DNA of 64,000 nt from Sipunculus nudus (GCA_026874595.1 CM049316.1:61079676-61143675); one strand, 5' to 3'; positions 11,690 through 25,965 are shown, numbered from the stretch's first letter. The notes: a model not told the origin generated them from the sequence alone. Translations and numbers: made by a program.

Positions 11690-14029
11690 ATTACGGACGG
11701 GTAAGGTCCTTCTTGACGTTTCTTTTAAAATATGTAGATAATACAATAATTCACCATTATAGATATACATGTACAATGCATAGTGTTTAATGAATAATCT
11801 TGGGAATTTCCTAAGTATACAGAGGTTAGGGTAGACACCTGAGACCGTGTCTTCGTAATTAATCTAGGAAACGAGAGTAATACAAGACAGTGGCACATGA
11901 ACAACCCACTGGGGGCTTATTCAACTAGTCCATTCTTACGTTACAAAGTAACATCAGCACTTATTAACCTCATCTTATTAAGTGCAAAGTATGCTGCCAG
12001 ACAACGTGCACATAATCTTCTGAAGGCAGGAAGTACGGTAAGATCTGATTACCGGAACCATTCCGATTTTGCGTTAACTCTGAGACGCTTTACGAGACCA
12101 ATTATTGAAGCGTTAAGGCAACACATATCAAAAGTAACAGGAGTCCGGGGTCTGTGCTTAAATGACCATTTCCCTCTGTGGGGATTGAATATTTCACACA
12201 TGCACTGGTCCCTGACACGTTAATTGATGTAATGCAGGCCCCAGGGGCTAATGAAGGAAGACATATAGTGCATCGGATCTCACAAGGAATAGCAAGCTGG
12301 TGACATGGGACACCGGGTTCGTCGTATTTCACCGGCAGACCAGTATGATTTATGTATACGGTGGATAATACATAATCCATTAATAAAGACACTAACGTCT
12401 AGCCAACAGTTCAGTGCATAAGAGTACATAGTACATAAGCGGTCCAAACCTATCCTGTAGTATTAGATATCACTCTAATGTATCCTACCGTAATTAGGGC
12501 GCGGTCATCCACAAAGGGTTCATCCGGTTTCTACTTGGAAGATACCAAGTGTCAACCAAACTCGCCGCAGATAGATTTCCACCTTGAGACTAAGCTGGGG
12601 ATACTTCCTATCGTATTTTCATGCCCGTATTAAATTCTGGGCAAAAATGTCGAAAACCCTCATAGTGGCTGCCATTTTGCATACATATTAAACAATTGCA
12701 TGTCGGAATTAAGTGTATATACCACTAGTTAAATATTTACTCGTTATTTAGTAAATATTTATATAGGGTGACATGTTCGGGAGCCTATTTTTTCATCAAA
12801 GCACTGGTAAAATAAACAATATGTATAACACAGATAGACGGAATAGCATACGAACATGGGATCAATGTTCAGCGGAGGTTATAAGCCAACTTTGTAAACT
12901 CTGTTAAGGCAGGTACGCCGAGTCATTGCGTTGAAATGCATTCAGCTAAGAAGAATTGTTCAAATATCAAATCGTTAATGACTATAAATGGTCATATTTT
13001 ACAGTATTGCATGATCCTGTTGAAACGAGATAACCTTAAATTATACCAATTATATACGCTATATGCTCATGTAACCATGTGTAACCACTTGTTTTGAGGA
13101 TGGAATTTACGATGTAAATCATAAAGCAAGAACCGGCCTTGAACGTTTTGCGTTTTAAAATGTTTATAAATCAGTCCATCTATTATTATCAGAATTATCA
13201 GTACAGATAAAATCTTTCCGGAGGCTGCTACCCATGTTTTATTGATATTGACATTCACTTATAACGATTCGGTTAGAGTCTAGCATACATAGAGAACCGC
13301 CATGGTTAGTATTTCGTTAGGTCAAAGCCAGACCACCCGCATAGAGAAAACACACCCGTCTGTCCATTCTAATCAAAACGATCTCATCTAGTTAGGCAGT
13401 GTTGGACGACCGGGACTACTTATCAAAATTTGTAACACATTCAAGAAACACCTGTTATCATTTCACATGTGCACGCTTACAAAATATTGCTTATACCGTG
13501 AAAACACCCATGTTTCTGTAATATGGCTTGAAACAATTCAATCCAGAATATTTGAACAGATTGCATTACACTCTTCACTATATTTATACCTACGAGGCGG
13601 GTGTATTTAGAAGCCCCAGTGCATTGTGGGTGGCAGATTTTGAAGCCCACGACCCCTTACCAGCAGAGTCGTACTCTGGTAGTGCGATTCTGCGCGGTTG
13701 GAGTAAAACAGTGAGTACGTACACGCCGCACAAACCTGTTGTGCACTGTAAGACAGCAAAGCAAAATTCTGTTTGCATCTTCTACCAGCCTTCATAGATT
13801 CCACCTTGTAAGCTACCAGACAACACAGATTCATGAATATGTGATAGATATCCTACTACAAAGCAATATAAAATCTGAAATAATTAAGTCCCCCCCCCCC
13901 CTTACACTCATATGTCCCGCCCCTTGTTTGCGATATATGGGACATCTATGAAAACTCAACTCTTAAGTTATAACGCAGCCGAGATCTCGCTATATCTCAT
14001 GTTCAGCAACACATTTTATTATTTTTCAC
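11690..14029. other. Intergenic stretch, no gene recognised
   Basis: Short open frames only, none with a recognisable domain. There is a C10 run near 13891-13900. Confidence 0.45.
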
Positions 14030-14165
14030 GGATTGTACAACTAGTTACGTTACTAAAGGAAAGCACTCTCCGTGGCTCGGATGGTGGCGTTGGGTAGTCT
14101 ACAGGGGTGGAGGAAACCGGAGAAAACCATCGAGCTGTGTGTCTTCAAGTGTGGGGGCGGAGGAT
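14030..14165 (-). repeat. SINE-like repeat, copy 1 (3' part)
   Basis: Shares with 33411-33650 and 48690-48835 the block CACTCTCCGTGGCTCGG-TGGTGGCG, the GGAAACCGGAGAAAACCA core and the terminal GGATTGTACAA next to an A/T-rich tail. On the minus strand the core reads TGGTTTTCTCCGG. The tRNA-like head is not visible in this copy. Confidence 0.65.
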
Positions 14166-14309
14166 GATTCGGAGGGGGAGGGTAATCATAGTTGGAACAC
14201 CTTTTTTCATAATTATATTACTTATTAGGTCTACCGGTGGCAACGGCATGTTTGTACGAGAGTATTATGCCAGAATCTTATAAGAACATGTAGAACCAGT
14301 CCCAATATG

Positions 14310-14491
14310 CAGGGGCGGATCCATGATTTAAGGAAAGGAGGAGTCCAACCCATAAGGACTTATGACAAAGCCTTAAAAAGGGTCCTCAGATCCGGAAAAG
14401 GGGGGGGGGGGGTTCCAGACCGCACAAATATGTCTGAAACCCTTGCGACGGCTGAAAAATAGGGAGTGCGGCGGACCCCCTGGATCCGCTT
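14310..14491. mobile_element. CAGGGGCGGATCC-ended element, copy 1
   Basis: Left end CAGGGGCGGATCCATGATTTAAGG; right end CCCCTGGATCCGC is inverted to it. Inside are GGAGTCCAACCCATAAGGAC, a G run near 14399-14411 and AAAAAGGGTCC. The same end sequence occurs at 34104 and, inverted, at 62442. Short and non-coding, so non-autonomous. Confidence 0.7.
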
Positions 14492-14639
14492 CGGATATTT
14501 GACCACAGCTCGTTTTTGTAACGATTCGACACTTCCGTTTCTTTTCTTATAGGGTTGAATCCAAGAATTTGGGGGATTTTGTTCAGGGCTTGGCCCCCAG
14601 TTTGTAACTGACTCTACCCCCACAACATATCTTCAATCA

Positions 14640-17095
14640 AGATTCATAAAACCATTTGTAAACCAATCAGAGATTTCCCTGTCGTGTCATAACAGATGCA
14701 ATTAAAGAAAGGTGTGCACAGGAGCTGAATGAAAGTGCAATTAGACTGAATAGAGTTGCCATGTAATCAAGGCAAAGCAATTACAGTCATTATTTAAATA
14801 CCTGGCAACTCAGCTCTGACATTTGAATACACAAAGTCCCAATTAACTTAAACACCTGCAACTTACATAATATATAATCATGATGAAATACAGAGAGTGA
14901 GAATTGTAGTAATAGACCTCCCCTTAGTACATTACAACCGTATCTCTTTTTGTGTTGCAGTATCGAATTGACAAGAATAAAGACAATTGTACTTAACGAA
15001 ATATAAACTCCAAGCTTATGAATCAGACACGTTTGTCTTGGCCTTCTCCTGTGTTTCTTTCATGTTTACAGCAGTAAAGTAATGAACAGCGTTAAGGGTA
15101 TGAGAGTTACTTATAATTACATACATTGGCTGTATCTGGATATCCGGATACAGTGCTATACCAGAGCAGGATGTCTAATTAGTTTATCTGGTCTCTTGTG
15201 TATTCTTGAAATCTCTTGATTAGTGAATAGGTCATCGTGGCCTTGGGATCCTATACCACGTCCTTGTCAGAAAATGAGACCCGTGACGTGGACAGGTCAG
15301 ACCAAATGCTGTCTTTAGCGTGGTCATGTATATATGATATGCCGCCTGGCTGTTATCCAGGACGCATACACGCCAAATACGCATTACGTGAAGGCGCTGG
15401 CTCTAATAATGAATAACACTAACAGGACTGTTCCCGAAGTTAGCCTCCATATTTTGATCTCCGGCGTCCGATGTTTTAGTGTGCACAAAAAAGCAGCTAG
15501 TGGAGGCTCACGAGGAACGATCAGGCCTCGTTTTTGAAAAGTGCAAGTAAAATCAACAGAAAAAACACCTGTATACAGCCCCAAGGTGGGAATCTTTATG
15601 AAGATCTGACCCATAGGCACAGAGAAGACACCGAGAAAACGTACTTGAGTTACTGCGCCTATCATAGGGGATATTAGTAGGATACCAGCTAGATTTCAAA
15701 TATATTCTTTTTAAAGGCCAGATGTATATAATACATCAATACATCATAAGAAATATTATTGAGAAAGTATTCTTCTCTGTAATGGTCTTAGTTAAAGGGT
15801 ATATTTGTGTTTGTATCTGTGTTTGTGTTTGTTCACAACATTTTCACGCAATCATAAACCAGGATTTTCAGGGCATTTTGGGAATGGGCCAATCAGGAAT
15901 CGTTGAATTTTTGTGTTGATCCGGCACATGATCTGGTCCAGGAAAGGCATCAAGGAATAGTCACAAATCTACAGTTATTTATGCACGAACAAACCTAAGA
16001 ATCTGGGTCAAATAAGCAAATGGCGGAGTCTTGCATTCGTTAGAATGCAGATTTCTAGTATAATATATTGATGGTGGAAGACTTGAATCTGATTTCTCTA
16101 GCACTCCAGCGTCTCTATCATAAATCATTGGTTCCAGGAGCGCCTATCTTTATCAAAACACCAATGCCCCTATCGATTTTTAATCCGTTTGTACATGTTG
16201 ATTTACTGTGACAAGTGTTGAGGGCACCTCGTTTGCTGGTACTTACAGTTAAGACGTAACGTGACCTCGTTTCGTTGGATTAAAGTGCAGCTAAGATCCT
16301 ACGGTCGGGGCAACAGTTTTTTTTTAACAAGAACAATCTAGCATTGTTAAAGAGGGTGCCCAATAAATAATGCATGGAGAGATTTGCCAGGACATGAAGA
16401 GCGATAACGGAGCATTGTGTTGATATACAGGTACAGAAAGGCATTTCATTTAGCGCTCAAACGACAGTGCTATATATAGCTGCTGAAGTTGCTGAGTCAT
16501 CTGAATAAATCTATAGTTTATACATTTACGAAAAGATATAACATGTTTTTTTTTTTAAATCAAAATGGAAAAAGGTTAGAATTGTATCTGTGTTTTATTT
16601 GTGTACCCATGTTGCAAGATATTCGTGTGCATTAAAATTCTTTGAGACAAATGTTGTTTGTAATTTTAAATACTAAGGACTAAAAATTACAATTGTTAGA
16701 CTCTCAATTTAAAAGCACTTCAGCTTTCAACTACATTGCTTGTTACCGTAGCGGATCGTTTGATATTCGCTGTGTGTTGTTATCCGAGAACACGCATACT
16801 CACACACTTGCAAGAAAAGTGGATTTTCAAAAATCGGAGTAACAATAGATAACTAATATCCGGATGTCATAAACGGGTCTTTCATCGTAGAAAGGAATTA
16901 GGTTAAGATGCAGATAATTTTTTTTTATTTAAAAAAAAAATTTCTATACAAAACATATTAAAATACTAATTTGAGGACAGATACATGAAAATGTTATTAC
17001 CAAGTATAAATAAATACATGTTCTCGTTTAGGCCGATCCTAAGAAAAGCAATATTAAAGTTCAGTATAAGCTCCTTTTGGCACAACTGATGTATT
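14640..17095. other. Intergenic stretch, no gene recognised
   Basis: Short unassignable ORFs, an A/T-rich tract at 16917-16941 and a GTTTGT-type short repeat near 15806-15832. Nothing else stands out. Confidence 0.45.
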
Positions 17096-17815
17096 TCTGC
17101 TGTAATGATACTCATATTATGCTGACAAATAGAGCAGCAAACCAGTAGATGCTACTATCTGCCTGTCCATTATCCTCTATCTCTGCTGCAAGAATCAGCA
17201 GTTTTACAGCATATGCTCTATTACCACTGAATCTCAGTATATATGCAGCAGAAATACTGAAAATCTGCTGTACTGAATAACAACTTATACTGTTTCTCTG
17301 CTGCTTCATGATGCACAGCATGGATAAGAGGGCAGATTTTCAGCAGATACTAACAGGCTGCTGCTTCAACAGAGTGCTCATAGGAATCATTAATATTATT
17401 TTTTAAGTTTTGAGAGCAGATTAGGAGCATATTCTGCTTCACTACCGCTTTGAGATAGACAATCTACATTTAATTAAACAAAATTCTTAACACATTGGGG
17501 CAGCAGATTAAGAGCATACGCTGAAGGTTTGCCGAATTCAACCACGGTATACGTAGTCTCTGCTCCTCCTATTGCTTCTTGTTTTTAAATAGTTGAAACT
17601 GCTGAACCAATGCTGCATTGCTGCTGAATTACTGCTCAGTAATACAGGTTTATTCCTTACACGTAAGGGAGCATATATTCTTCACAAACGCAGACCTGAA
17701 GCAGAAACCTACACGCTGTCATTACGTGTATACTGGATATTCTGCTGCAGACCTGATGAAAACAATTCTCTAGCTATCTGTTGAAAAGCTGCTTCAAATA
17801 TGCAGCATAACTACT
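17096..17815. repeat. CTG/CAG-rich block, possible inverted-repeat element
   Basis: About 700 bp are studded with CTGCTG, GCAGCA, CAGCAG and CTGCTT on both strands, unlike the flanks. The ends TATTATGCTGAC-AAATAGAGCAGCA and GCTGCTTCAAATATGCAGCATAACT are roughly inverted to each other. It is irregular rather than a simple trinucleotide repeat. Open frames in it are short and unconvincing. Confidence 0.45.
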
Positions 17816-18612
17816 GAACTTTGAGAAGGGAAGTTTAGCCATAATTAATATTTCAGATGGGTTAAAAAAAACTGCTAGATAACACAGAAAATTCTCTCTG
17901 ATAGTATAATGTGCTGCTACTAGCCCCGGCGGTCGCCAAGTATTCTTGCAGGTGTTTATTTTCCATTTATTCCTTTTTTCAGTCTCTGTTACTCATAAAC
18001 CTCATGTTGCTCCGAGGCAGGTGTAGGTCTAGGAGGAACAGACGACAGGTTAACAAAGACGGGGCGCTTGCAGCACAGACGACATTACTGCCATTTACTG
18101 GGATCTCCCGCCACTTGGGTATACAGCAGACGATCAAGGCCCAGGAGACTCTCAATGGCACTCCGCAGTAAATGTGAACTCCGCAGCGAAAGCCCGCCAA
18201 GAACTCATCATGTCGTCTGTCAGACCTACTCTGTTTGTTTTCCGCTAATCAGTGAAGAACTCGGGATATGTCAGACTGTGCCCTTACTTAATCGCGCTAT
18301 GGCCTCATAGAAACCTTAAGAGGATTCTTCGAGGTTCCTAGGGACCCTAATGATTAATTCTTTTGATTATCGCCCGACCATTAACTGTTCCCTTGAGCGA
18401 TTTGCTGAATCGAAAATGATTCATAAAGAAACAAAGGCTGCGCCACGGATTTTTTTTTCAATTGTTGAAGTTTTCCGTATTACGATGCAGCAAAGCATTA
18501 TTTCTCCTCCAGAACGTAGGATAATTCTTTCTTTTCAACGGAGCAAAGTGATAAGATGTCAAAGTCTATCTATTTATGTACAGCCGAACTTTATCACAAA
18601 TCATAAAATGCA

Positions 18613-18613
<1 letters not shown>

Positions 18614-18684
<71 letters not shown>

Positions 18685-18694
18685 ATATATTTAT
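18614..18694. repeat. AT microsatellite (interrupted)
   Basis: (AT)n with ACAC and TT interruptions. The Ile/Tyr ORF over it is an artefact. Confidence 0.95.
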
Positions 18695-18909
18695 ACTTAC
18701 TGCTGTTTTGCCATTGTTAATTTATTAAATTAACTTTCTAAATCCTGTGTGCGAGAGCAAACATTTTTCTTTTTACATCCTTGATCGAAAGTTACAAGAC
18801 CTAGGTAGTCAGAGGTTGAAATGTTTAAATCTGGTTTTGTAAAGTTCTGTATGGGCAAGGTCTTGTATCTATTTTAATTAAAATATGACGCAAGATTGGA
18901 GTTTAATGA

Positions 18910-18964
18910 AAGGTAATGCTTAGTTTGTCTCTAAGTTTTAATAAGGTAATGCTTAGTTTGTCTC
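18910..18964 (+). repeat. Short tandem duplication, 33 bp offset
   Basis: AAGGTAATGCTTAGTTTGTC (plus TC) occurs at 18910 and again at 18943, separated by 11 bp. Confidence 0.85.
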
Positions 18965-19190
18965 ATGATTTATGTAAAAATTGAAATTACTTATTTAATT
19001 CATCTTTTTTACATTTTAATTTATAATTTATCATATTTTTTAATAATGTCGTTACAGTTTCCTTATATTGTTAATCAAACAGTGTTTATTTATATTCAAA
19101 TATGAAAACACTTTGAATATGAGACAGTCATGTTTTATTTTCATGTTGGAGCTGAATAGGTACGGTACAATAAAGTTGCTGTTTATAATG

Positions 19191-19193
<3 letters not shown>

Positions 19194-19256
<63 letters not shown>
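19194..19256. repeat. TA microsatellite
   Basis: About 30 uninterrupted TA units. Confidence 0.95.
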
Positions 19257-19259
<3 letters not shown>

Positions 19260-19523
19260 CCCACCAAACAAATAACTTAACCTGTCTCAATACTTATTTT
19301 TTATTGTATGTTGAGATAGTTGTCTGGTTAAAGGATTCGATAATATGGAGAGGGGGCGCAGAGGAGGCCAAGGTAATTAAGCGTGGGAGAGAATCATTTT
19401 GAAAATTGAGGCTGCAATGGAGCAATAGTTTAAAATGCCACATGCTGTGAAATCAGGCTATGTTTATCGGTGTTTATTTTCCAAATTTTTACGTCGAAAT
19501 GGGAGCGCCCTCTGTGCCTCAAA

Positions 19524-19580
19524 CCCCCCCCCCCCCCCCCCCCCCCCGCCACCCCCCCGCCACCCCCCCCCCCCCCCGCC
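19524..19580 (+). repeat. Long poly-C tract with CGCCA interruptions
   Basis: 24 C, then GCCA-C7-GCCA-C15 and GCCA. On the minus strand this is a strong G-quadruplex candidate. Confidence 0.95.
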
Positions 19581-20910
19581 ACCTTAATCCGTCAAAGTAA
19601 AGTGCTATGTTTTTCATGAAAGCCTCATGTTGGTAGGTGATGTAAATAGCTTCCGACTATTGCTGTGGTGTATTTGCTAAATATAACCCCATGTTCTACA
19701 GACAACAGACAAAATTCCGATATGTCATAATGTTATCACAACCTACCATCAGTGCTTACGTAAGCCAGAGAAAAATTATACGAGCTGAAATGTAGACGTT
19801 CTATATATCAAATTGTGCGGAATATTAAGTGAAAACAGAAGATATTTGAAATGGTTATGGGCTTTCATATGAGCATAATCTTAATATTAAATATTAACGG
19901 TTTTATACAATTCACAAATATTTTATAAATGTTTATAAATAAATAAATGTGTATGTGTTTATGTATATAAATAAATAAAGAAAGAAATAAAATAAATTTC
20001 AATTATCTTATAATGTACTTGGAGCCAAAATTGCGTTTAAAAGATTATCAGTCGAGAAGAAATACATAAAATTGCACCAGATAGCCAGGGTGATACAAAT
20101 ATGTGCTTCAAGTGATGCGTTTAAACAACAACATAATAATTTCAGGCCAGAGCACCAAGTACATATTGTCTGATCCACCAGTATTTCCCTACTGAAATTA
20201 ACTGACAGGCGGCCTAATATGAGGTGCAAAACTTAAAAATAAAAGCCAACATATATATTTTGCAACCCTTTTGGTCCTTCATAAACTCGTAGCCAAGTGA
20301 CATGGCGTATGTCATGGGCTGGCAGCCTCATTTTAATAGTTACAATTTTCAGAATATCTATGATACTGAACAACCAATCAGGAGCTGTAAAGTGTAATTG
20401 CTTGAGCATGTGACCAATGACCTTGATCTTTCTAAATAGGGTTGATGAGTTTTGAAAAACAAACAGTTTCCTCAGATATTGATATTTTTGAATTACATTA
20501 ATTATGCAAGGTATGGCTTTAATGTCAATATAGTTAATTAGGCCTATTGCACCCAATCGTGGAACAGACTTAAGAACGACAATAAAATAATACGAATTCT
20601 CCTCCGTCGAGGGCAAGCAAGGACTGAACAAAATTCGAAAAAAAAGTTGATTTCTGATTTTCTACACAGAAGGTTGCATTACAACCTAAATTTAGCGGGA
20701 GTTGTAAGGGAATGAGGTTTTGAACATTGATTTAATGCCGTTAAAACAGGATATGATGTCATAACGCAAGCCCTTAAGTTACCTCTATTACCCCTTAATG
20801 TCTGTCAAGTGTCATTTTCTTTTTAATTAAATCCAGGAAAATCAATACATTACATTTGCCGCGGTCATGATGAAAACCACGGTTATGTGACTCACAACGC
20901 GCGGTGTAAC

Positions 20911-20922
20911 CCCCCCCCCCCC

Positions 20923-20980
<58 letters not shown>
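20911..20980 (+). repeat. Poly-C followed by TC microsatellite
   Basis: C13 then (CT)n with one TTTCT interruption. The Arg/Glu ORF on the opposite strand is an artefact. Confidence 0.95.
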
Positions 20981-20984
<4 letters not shown>

Positions 20985-21592
20985 GCATATTCTGTAATAA
21001 ATGTCATGCAGAGATGCCTTCATGAACACTTTCTTCTTATTTTTAAGATAGGGTTAGAAAGTGCCAAGAAAACTATAATGAAAAATTCAATTCCATCCTC
21101 CTGTTAAAAAGGCATAATACACATCGCAGAAAGTCAATATTTTTCCCCTTAGGGATGGCCTAATTCTATTATCGGCCAAGGTCCCGGGATTAATTATCAA
21201 AAAGACACATTTATATTTGAAAGAAATGGAATGAGAAACATTTGTTAAACAACCGAAGCTGGTTGTTAACTGAAAAACGTAACTGAAAGTTAATTGAAAA
21301 TCGTAACTTCATTGGTCCTATATTTCGCCGTGTTAGCGGGCCCCCAGCATGAAGGTTACATATGATCACACGGTCAACAATGATGCTTTAGATGGGCTAT
21401 TAATATTATTTTCTTATAGTTTTTGTTTTTATTTAATACAGATTGGTTGGCCCAGCGGTATACAAAACCAACATCTATACAAAGTAGACAAAGCAGAGAG
21501 GCAGATGACAAACTGGAACACCCGAGAGGACTATTATTTAAAAGTAACCGTTGATAGATATAGAGACTATTACTTCCATAAGCATAGATTAT

Positions 21593-21596
<4 letters not shown>

Positions 21597-21641
<45 letters not shown>
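21597..21641. repeat. AT microsatellite
   Basis: About 21 AT units without interruption. Confidence 0.95.
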
Positions 21642-21643
<2 letters not shown>

Positions 21644-21749
21644 TAACCATCCATTCCAAATTCTTAATTTTTATTAAGCATTTTTTTATCTTTCGTACTT
21701 TTGACAAAATTTCAAAGAGATTGATCAAATTAATTACCTTTAATGAGTA

Positions 21750-24700
21750 AATGAGTGCACATAAATATATTGCAATTCTTTTATCTTACTGCAAATTTCC
21801 TTTCCTCATTAACTCTTTTATTATTGTATACAGTGTAAATGCTGGCAAAGTTTCAATTAGTACATCCATGAAATAACTAAACCTTCTTAATTGGAAGAAA
21901 AAGGACAGTCCCAGACGCCCAGGCTAAAGTTTTTGAACATCACATGACATTTCGGAGCATTCAAAGAGGAGAATTGTGTTAAATTTTAAAGGTTATGTAA
22001 AATTTAATTTACGTTTAAGCATCTGATGTCACCGCATCATTTCATGATTATAGGCCTATTATCGCATTATTATATGATCATCTGTTTCCAGTGAAATTTA
22101 AGGTCGAGTTATCAAAATGTCAGCATAGGTTTTGACTAATTTAAGACAGTCGTCAGTTGTCAGTGAATGCAGCAAGAACCACTCTTGAATCTCTCCGTGC
22201 TATTACCTACAGCCAGGAATTCGCGCGTCCTGTCGGAAATTCGGACCCCCTTGACCGAGCAAACAAAAGAGATTCGGAACGTTACAGACGCTTGCTCCGG
22301 CACTCCTGAAAGCCCTGTCTGCATTTCTCAAACTGCTTTTACATGAACCTCCATAAAAAAGGTAAGTCAATTGATTTGCCAATATCACACGTTCTTCATG
22401 TACAAGGCCCGGGAAAATTACCCACATACCAGAGTCCACAAGCTACTTACAAGAATGCTCTACTTCAAAAGGTGGAGTCGATAATAACCCTCCGGAGATA
22501 AAATTGATTTCCTACAGAATGTAATCCATCGTTTCATTATTCCGTGCAAAATAATTGGTGTTTCCCCATTTTCCAACTTACATATTTCCGCCTGTTAGCC
22601 ACAACTGCATTTACAGCATTTGGCCCAAGAAAGAGCAGTTGAGACACGGTACCAGTGTTTTAATCAAAAGACACATGGATAAAAACGACACCATTAACCC
22701 AAACGTGCACGTGGGTGTGAAATCTCGCACAATTTTTTTCCTGAAAGGTCTAAGTTTAGTCATCCGTAAAACGGTTATGTGACAAATCCGCGCTGACATT
22801 TAGGCGGGAGATTAAACCCGCAGGAGGTCATTGAGTGCGCGTTGTGCCCGGGAAGCAAGGTGTTTTTGATGATGCCAATCTCGGATGATGGTTCCAATCT
22901 CTGAGAAAGTTGGCTAAACAGGAGGTGACCCCAACAAAGTGGGACCCGAATAATGGTCGCCATAGGATTGGGCGATCTCACCTAAAAGCTCCTTGAATTG
23001 ATTTTTTTATTTTCTTTTTATATTGGTGGTTGCATGGCTTGACAACAACATGGAGAAGAAATAAATCTTACGAAAAAAACGATGCTTTGAAAACTCGTGA
23101 ACAGATCTCATGATTGAATATTAGCTTTTTGAAAATGGGTAAACAGATAGAAAACCTGTCCCAAAAAGTCCAAACACACATTTACATCACAACATCTTTG
23201 CCCTCGCATTGCAGGAATGCCTAATAAGTGCCTGCACATTTTTAAAAAGAAAAATGTCCAGTCAATGTTCCAACCATTTAACTGAGACATTCACTTTTAA
23301 ATGTGCTATGATCCTCTACGGTTTGCCAAAATAGGAGGAAGAAAATTTGAAATAGACCCAACATTGTTGTTATTTAAACACTTGTTCTTCAGAAAAAAAT
23401 ACCATGGGGGGAAGCGGTCCTATAGAGGCGGGCTCTGCCCAGCATGCAGGTTACCGTAAAATACACCATAGCATACTCGTTTCACAGAAAGGAGGGGTTT
23501 GACGAGACCAGGTTAATGGGTCAAATGCCACATAACTACCTATTTCGTTTTATTTTGAACAAGCTATCAACATATAAACTTTCACTTAGTTTATTCTCTT
23601 TAGACCACAAATGTCAAATACTTAACGAGACTTGCAATTTTGTCAATGAAAGCCAATTATTGCTACCAAATGCAGAAAAGGCTAGACTATAAAAATGACC
23701 GTAGTATGTGCGCGAAATATGGCTTACCAAGAGGTTTTCACGTTTGACGGTAAATATCGAGAGATTTTGCAAGTGATTGCAACTGTGTCATTGAAAGCTT
23801 ATCAAATATTAAAAATCTAGAAGATTTGTCGAGACTCCAGTTGTAAAAAATTAACACAAGCTATTAAATGATATTACATACTTTTGGAACTGCAACTTCC
23901 TCTGGTAACCAAGATTCTATTGAAAATAACTCTATCCTGCCCCATGCATGAAATAAGTATCAAGTTTAAAGATCATGCATTCAGCCAATTAGGAGAAAAT
24001 CGACAGATAGATGGACAGACACGACAATTAGGGTCGTAAGCGGTAAGCTGGCATCTGTAACCACTCTAACTGTGACGTTACCACGCGGGCTGGCATTAAC
24101 AGAGTTACTCGAAGGTGTTAAGAGAATTTCTAGCTATTCACTCGAAATTCCTGCCGTTGGTATACCGTAGATAATCGTAGGTAGGCAAAGGAATACCATT
24201 GGCACTATTGTATCTCATACACGCAGCAATATCCTGTTATTTCCTGACACGAGGTGATTAATCGACCACCATGACGTCATATTGTGGCGACATGCACAGA
24301 CGTTTGCCATTATCTGCTTTCGCTCACATGATGAGACTGTCTTAAACCGTATAGGATTTCCCGTGATTAAACATTATTAAGGAGACAACATTTTGTCACA
24401 GCTGTTATTAATAAGGGATTGTCTGTAATTTGGTGCGACATCGTGATATATAAACTAAGAATGAACAATAAAACGGATAGGTCACACAACAAATGATATT
24501 GTTCTACGGACACGGGGATAGAAATATATGGCGCGAGCGGATAATTTTTTTGTCTTTACCGGTAGAGACACAATTCCTAGAATTTTGCCAGCTTGTCAAG
24601 AAAATAAAAAAAAATAGCTTCCATTCTTAAATTGGTGTTTATAATCGACACGAAATTTAGTCCATTTCCATACGTTAAAGAATTCTTTCAAGGAATTCGA

Positions 24701-25180
24701 GCCATATAGCACAGAGGAACTGGTCTTCACTTTAAAAAATTATTCAAGAAAAATGGGAGTGGCGAATCCGTAGTCTAATTGTTTTGTTTCCCCTTGATGC
24801 AGAAAATTGGATGATATTAATTCTGCCTTTCAATCATTTTGAACACACAGTCCAGCGAATTAGTTGCAATGTAACTGGAATCCAAAATTATTGAATAAAA
24901 TCTGTAGAAGATACCATATCATGTTTTTGCTGAATTTTTGAGCGGTCGCCGCATTTGAATTTCGAAACTAATACCATTTTTTTTTTTTTTTTTTAGCAAA
25001 TGATGTCTGACATGTCAGGGGTGGTCGCATTCTGCGGAACAAAGAAGATGAATGGATTGATTGTAAAAAAATTGCTTAGTTTTACTTAGAAATATAAATA
25101 ACGAATATAGTAAGCGACAAGTCCAATATTTTGATAAAAACACATCCTATGATATTGCATTGGAAATAATAGCGATAAAT
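21750..25180. other. Intergenic stretch, no gene recognised
   Basis: ORFs up to 82 codons with no recognisable domain. There is a T run near 24977-24994. No dispersed repeat that I could pair within the window. Confidence 0.45.
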
Positions 25181-25394
25181 AAACCTTCGCGAATAAGAAG
25201 CCCCATCGCCGTAAACAAGTCTTAAGGAAAAAGTTTGCTATTTTAAGTGATGTTAAATCTTTAAAATTATCTGCTAATAATGACCAGTAATTTCTACTTG
25301 TTACATATTCACTTAGGCCCCCGTACAATCGTTCTGATTTTGCGCACATTTGATCTAACAGCATAAATCCATAAAAAAATCGATATGCTATGTG

Positions 25395-25498
25395 ATTATC
25401 ATATGGCGTGCTCGCGAAAATTTAACCCTGGCGAAACAATAAAAAAGTGAACATTACGAAATTTTAACCTCGCGAATATGAAGGGAAGCACAGTATTT
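25395..25498 (-). repeat. Short dispersed repeat, CGCGAGGTTAAAATTTCG family, copy 2
   Basis: On the minus strand it reads TACTGTGCTTCCCTTCATATTCGCGAGGTTAAAATTTCG. It stays collinear with 5574-5680 through GTTCA...TGTTTCGCC...TTTTCGCGA. A further end-like piece, CTTCTTATTCGCGAAGG, lies at about 25193-25209 on the same strand. Confidence 0.6.
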
Positions 25499-25654
25499 CA
25501 GATGCCAACCAGATGGGTAGCAGCATCAGGAAGTGTATATACTTTTGACAATGACATTCAGTCATTTGATCCAGTTAAGGTAATACAACGCTAACTACCA
25601 CCAGGTCATAACTTCATGAACAATGCTTTTCTCAGGTCCGCTGGTAGGCTTGAA

Positions 25655-25965
25655 AAATAACTCTATTTAGGCCAAAAAACCTAAAAGGTATGGTTCTGAG
25701 GCACTTATTTTTAGAAATCACTGCGGGCGGGCGATATTTTATTTTTTAACTTTTTTTTGTATATTCGACAAAAATGTCATATGATCAGGGGAAAGCATGA
25801 GAATAAATGATATTTTTGGCTAAACAGGTAAAAGCACTTCATAACAAAGGAAATCTTATCAAAATTGTATTTTATCTTCTTGAAAGATGAAAGTCAAAAT
25901 AAAAACGTTTGATGCCGGGGGGGGGGGGGTTAATATTGACGCGCTTAACAGGTACAGAATGAACA
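25655..25965 (+). mobile_element. TTAGGCC MITE, copy 1 (right end degraded)
   Basis: Starts TTAGGCCAAAAAACC then GGTATGGTTCTGAGGCAC. It shares with 43258-43593 the blocks AAATCACTGCGGGC, GATATTTTATTTTTTA, AAAATGTCATATGATCAGG, ACAGGTAAAAGCACT and ATGCCGGGG...GTTAATATTGA. The right-hand GGTATGGTT arm is missing; similarity stops near GCGCTTAACAGG. A G run is at 25917-25930. Confidence 0.75.

Noticed and set aside
20233-20631. 132-codon minus-strand ORF
   Set aside because: No recognisable domain, AT-rich composition, no splice or start context. Length is within chance for 64 kb.
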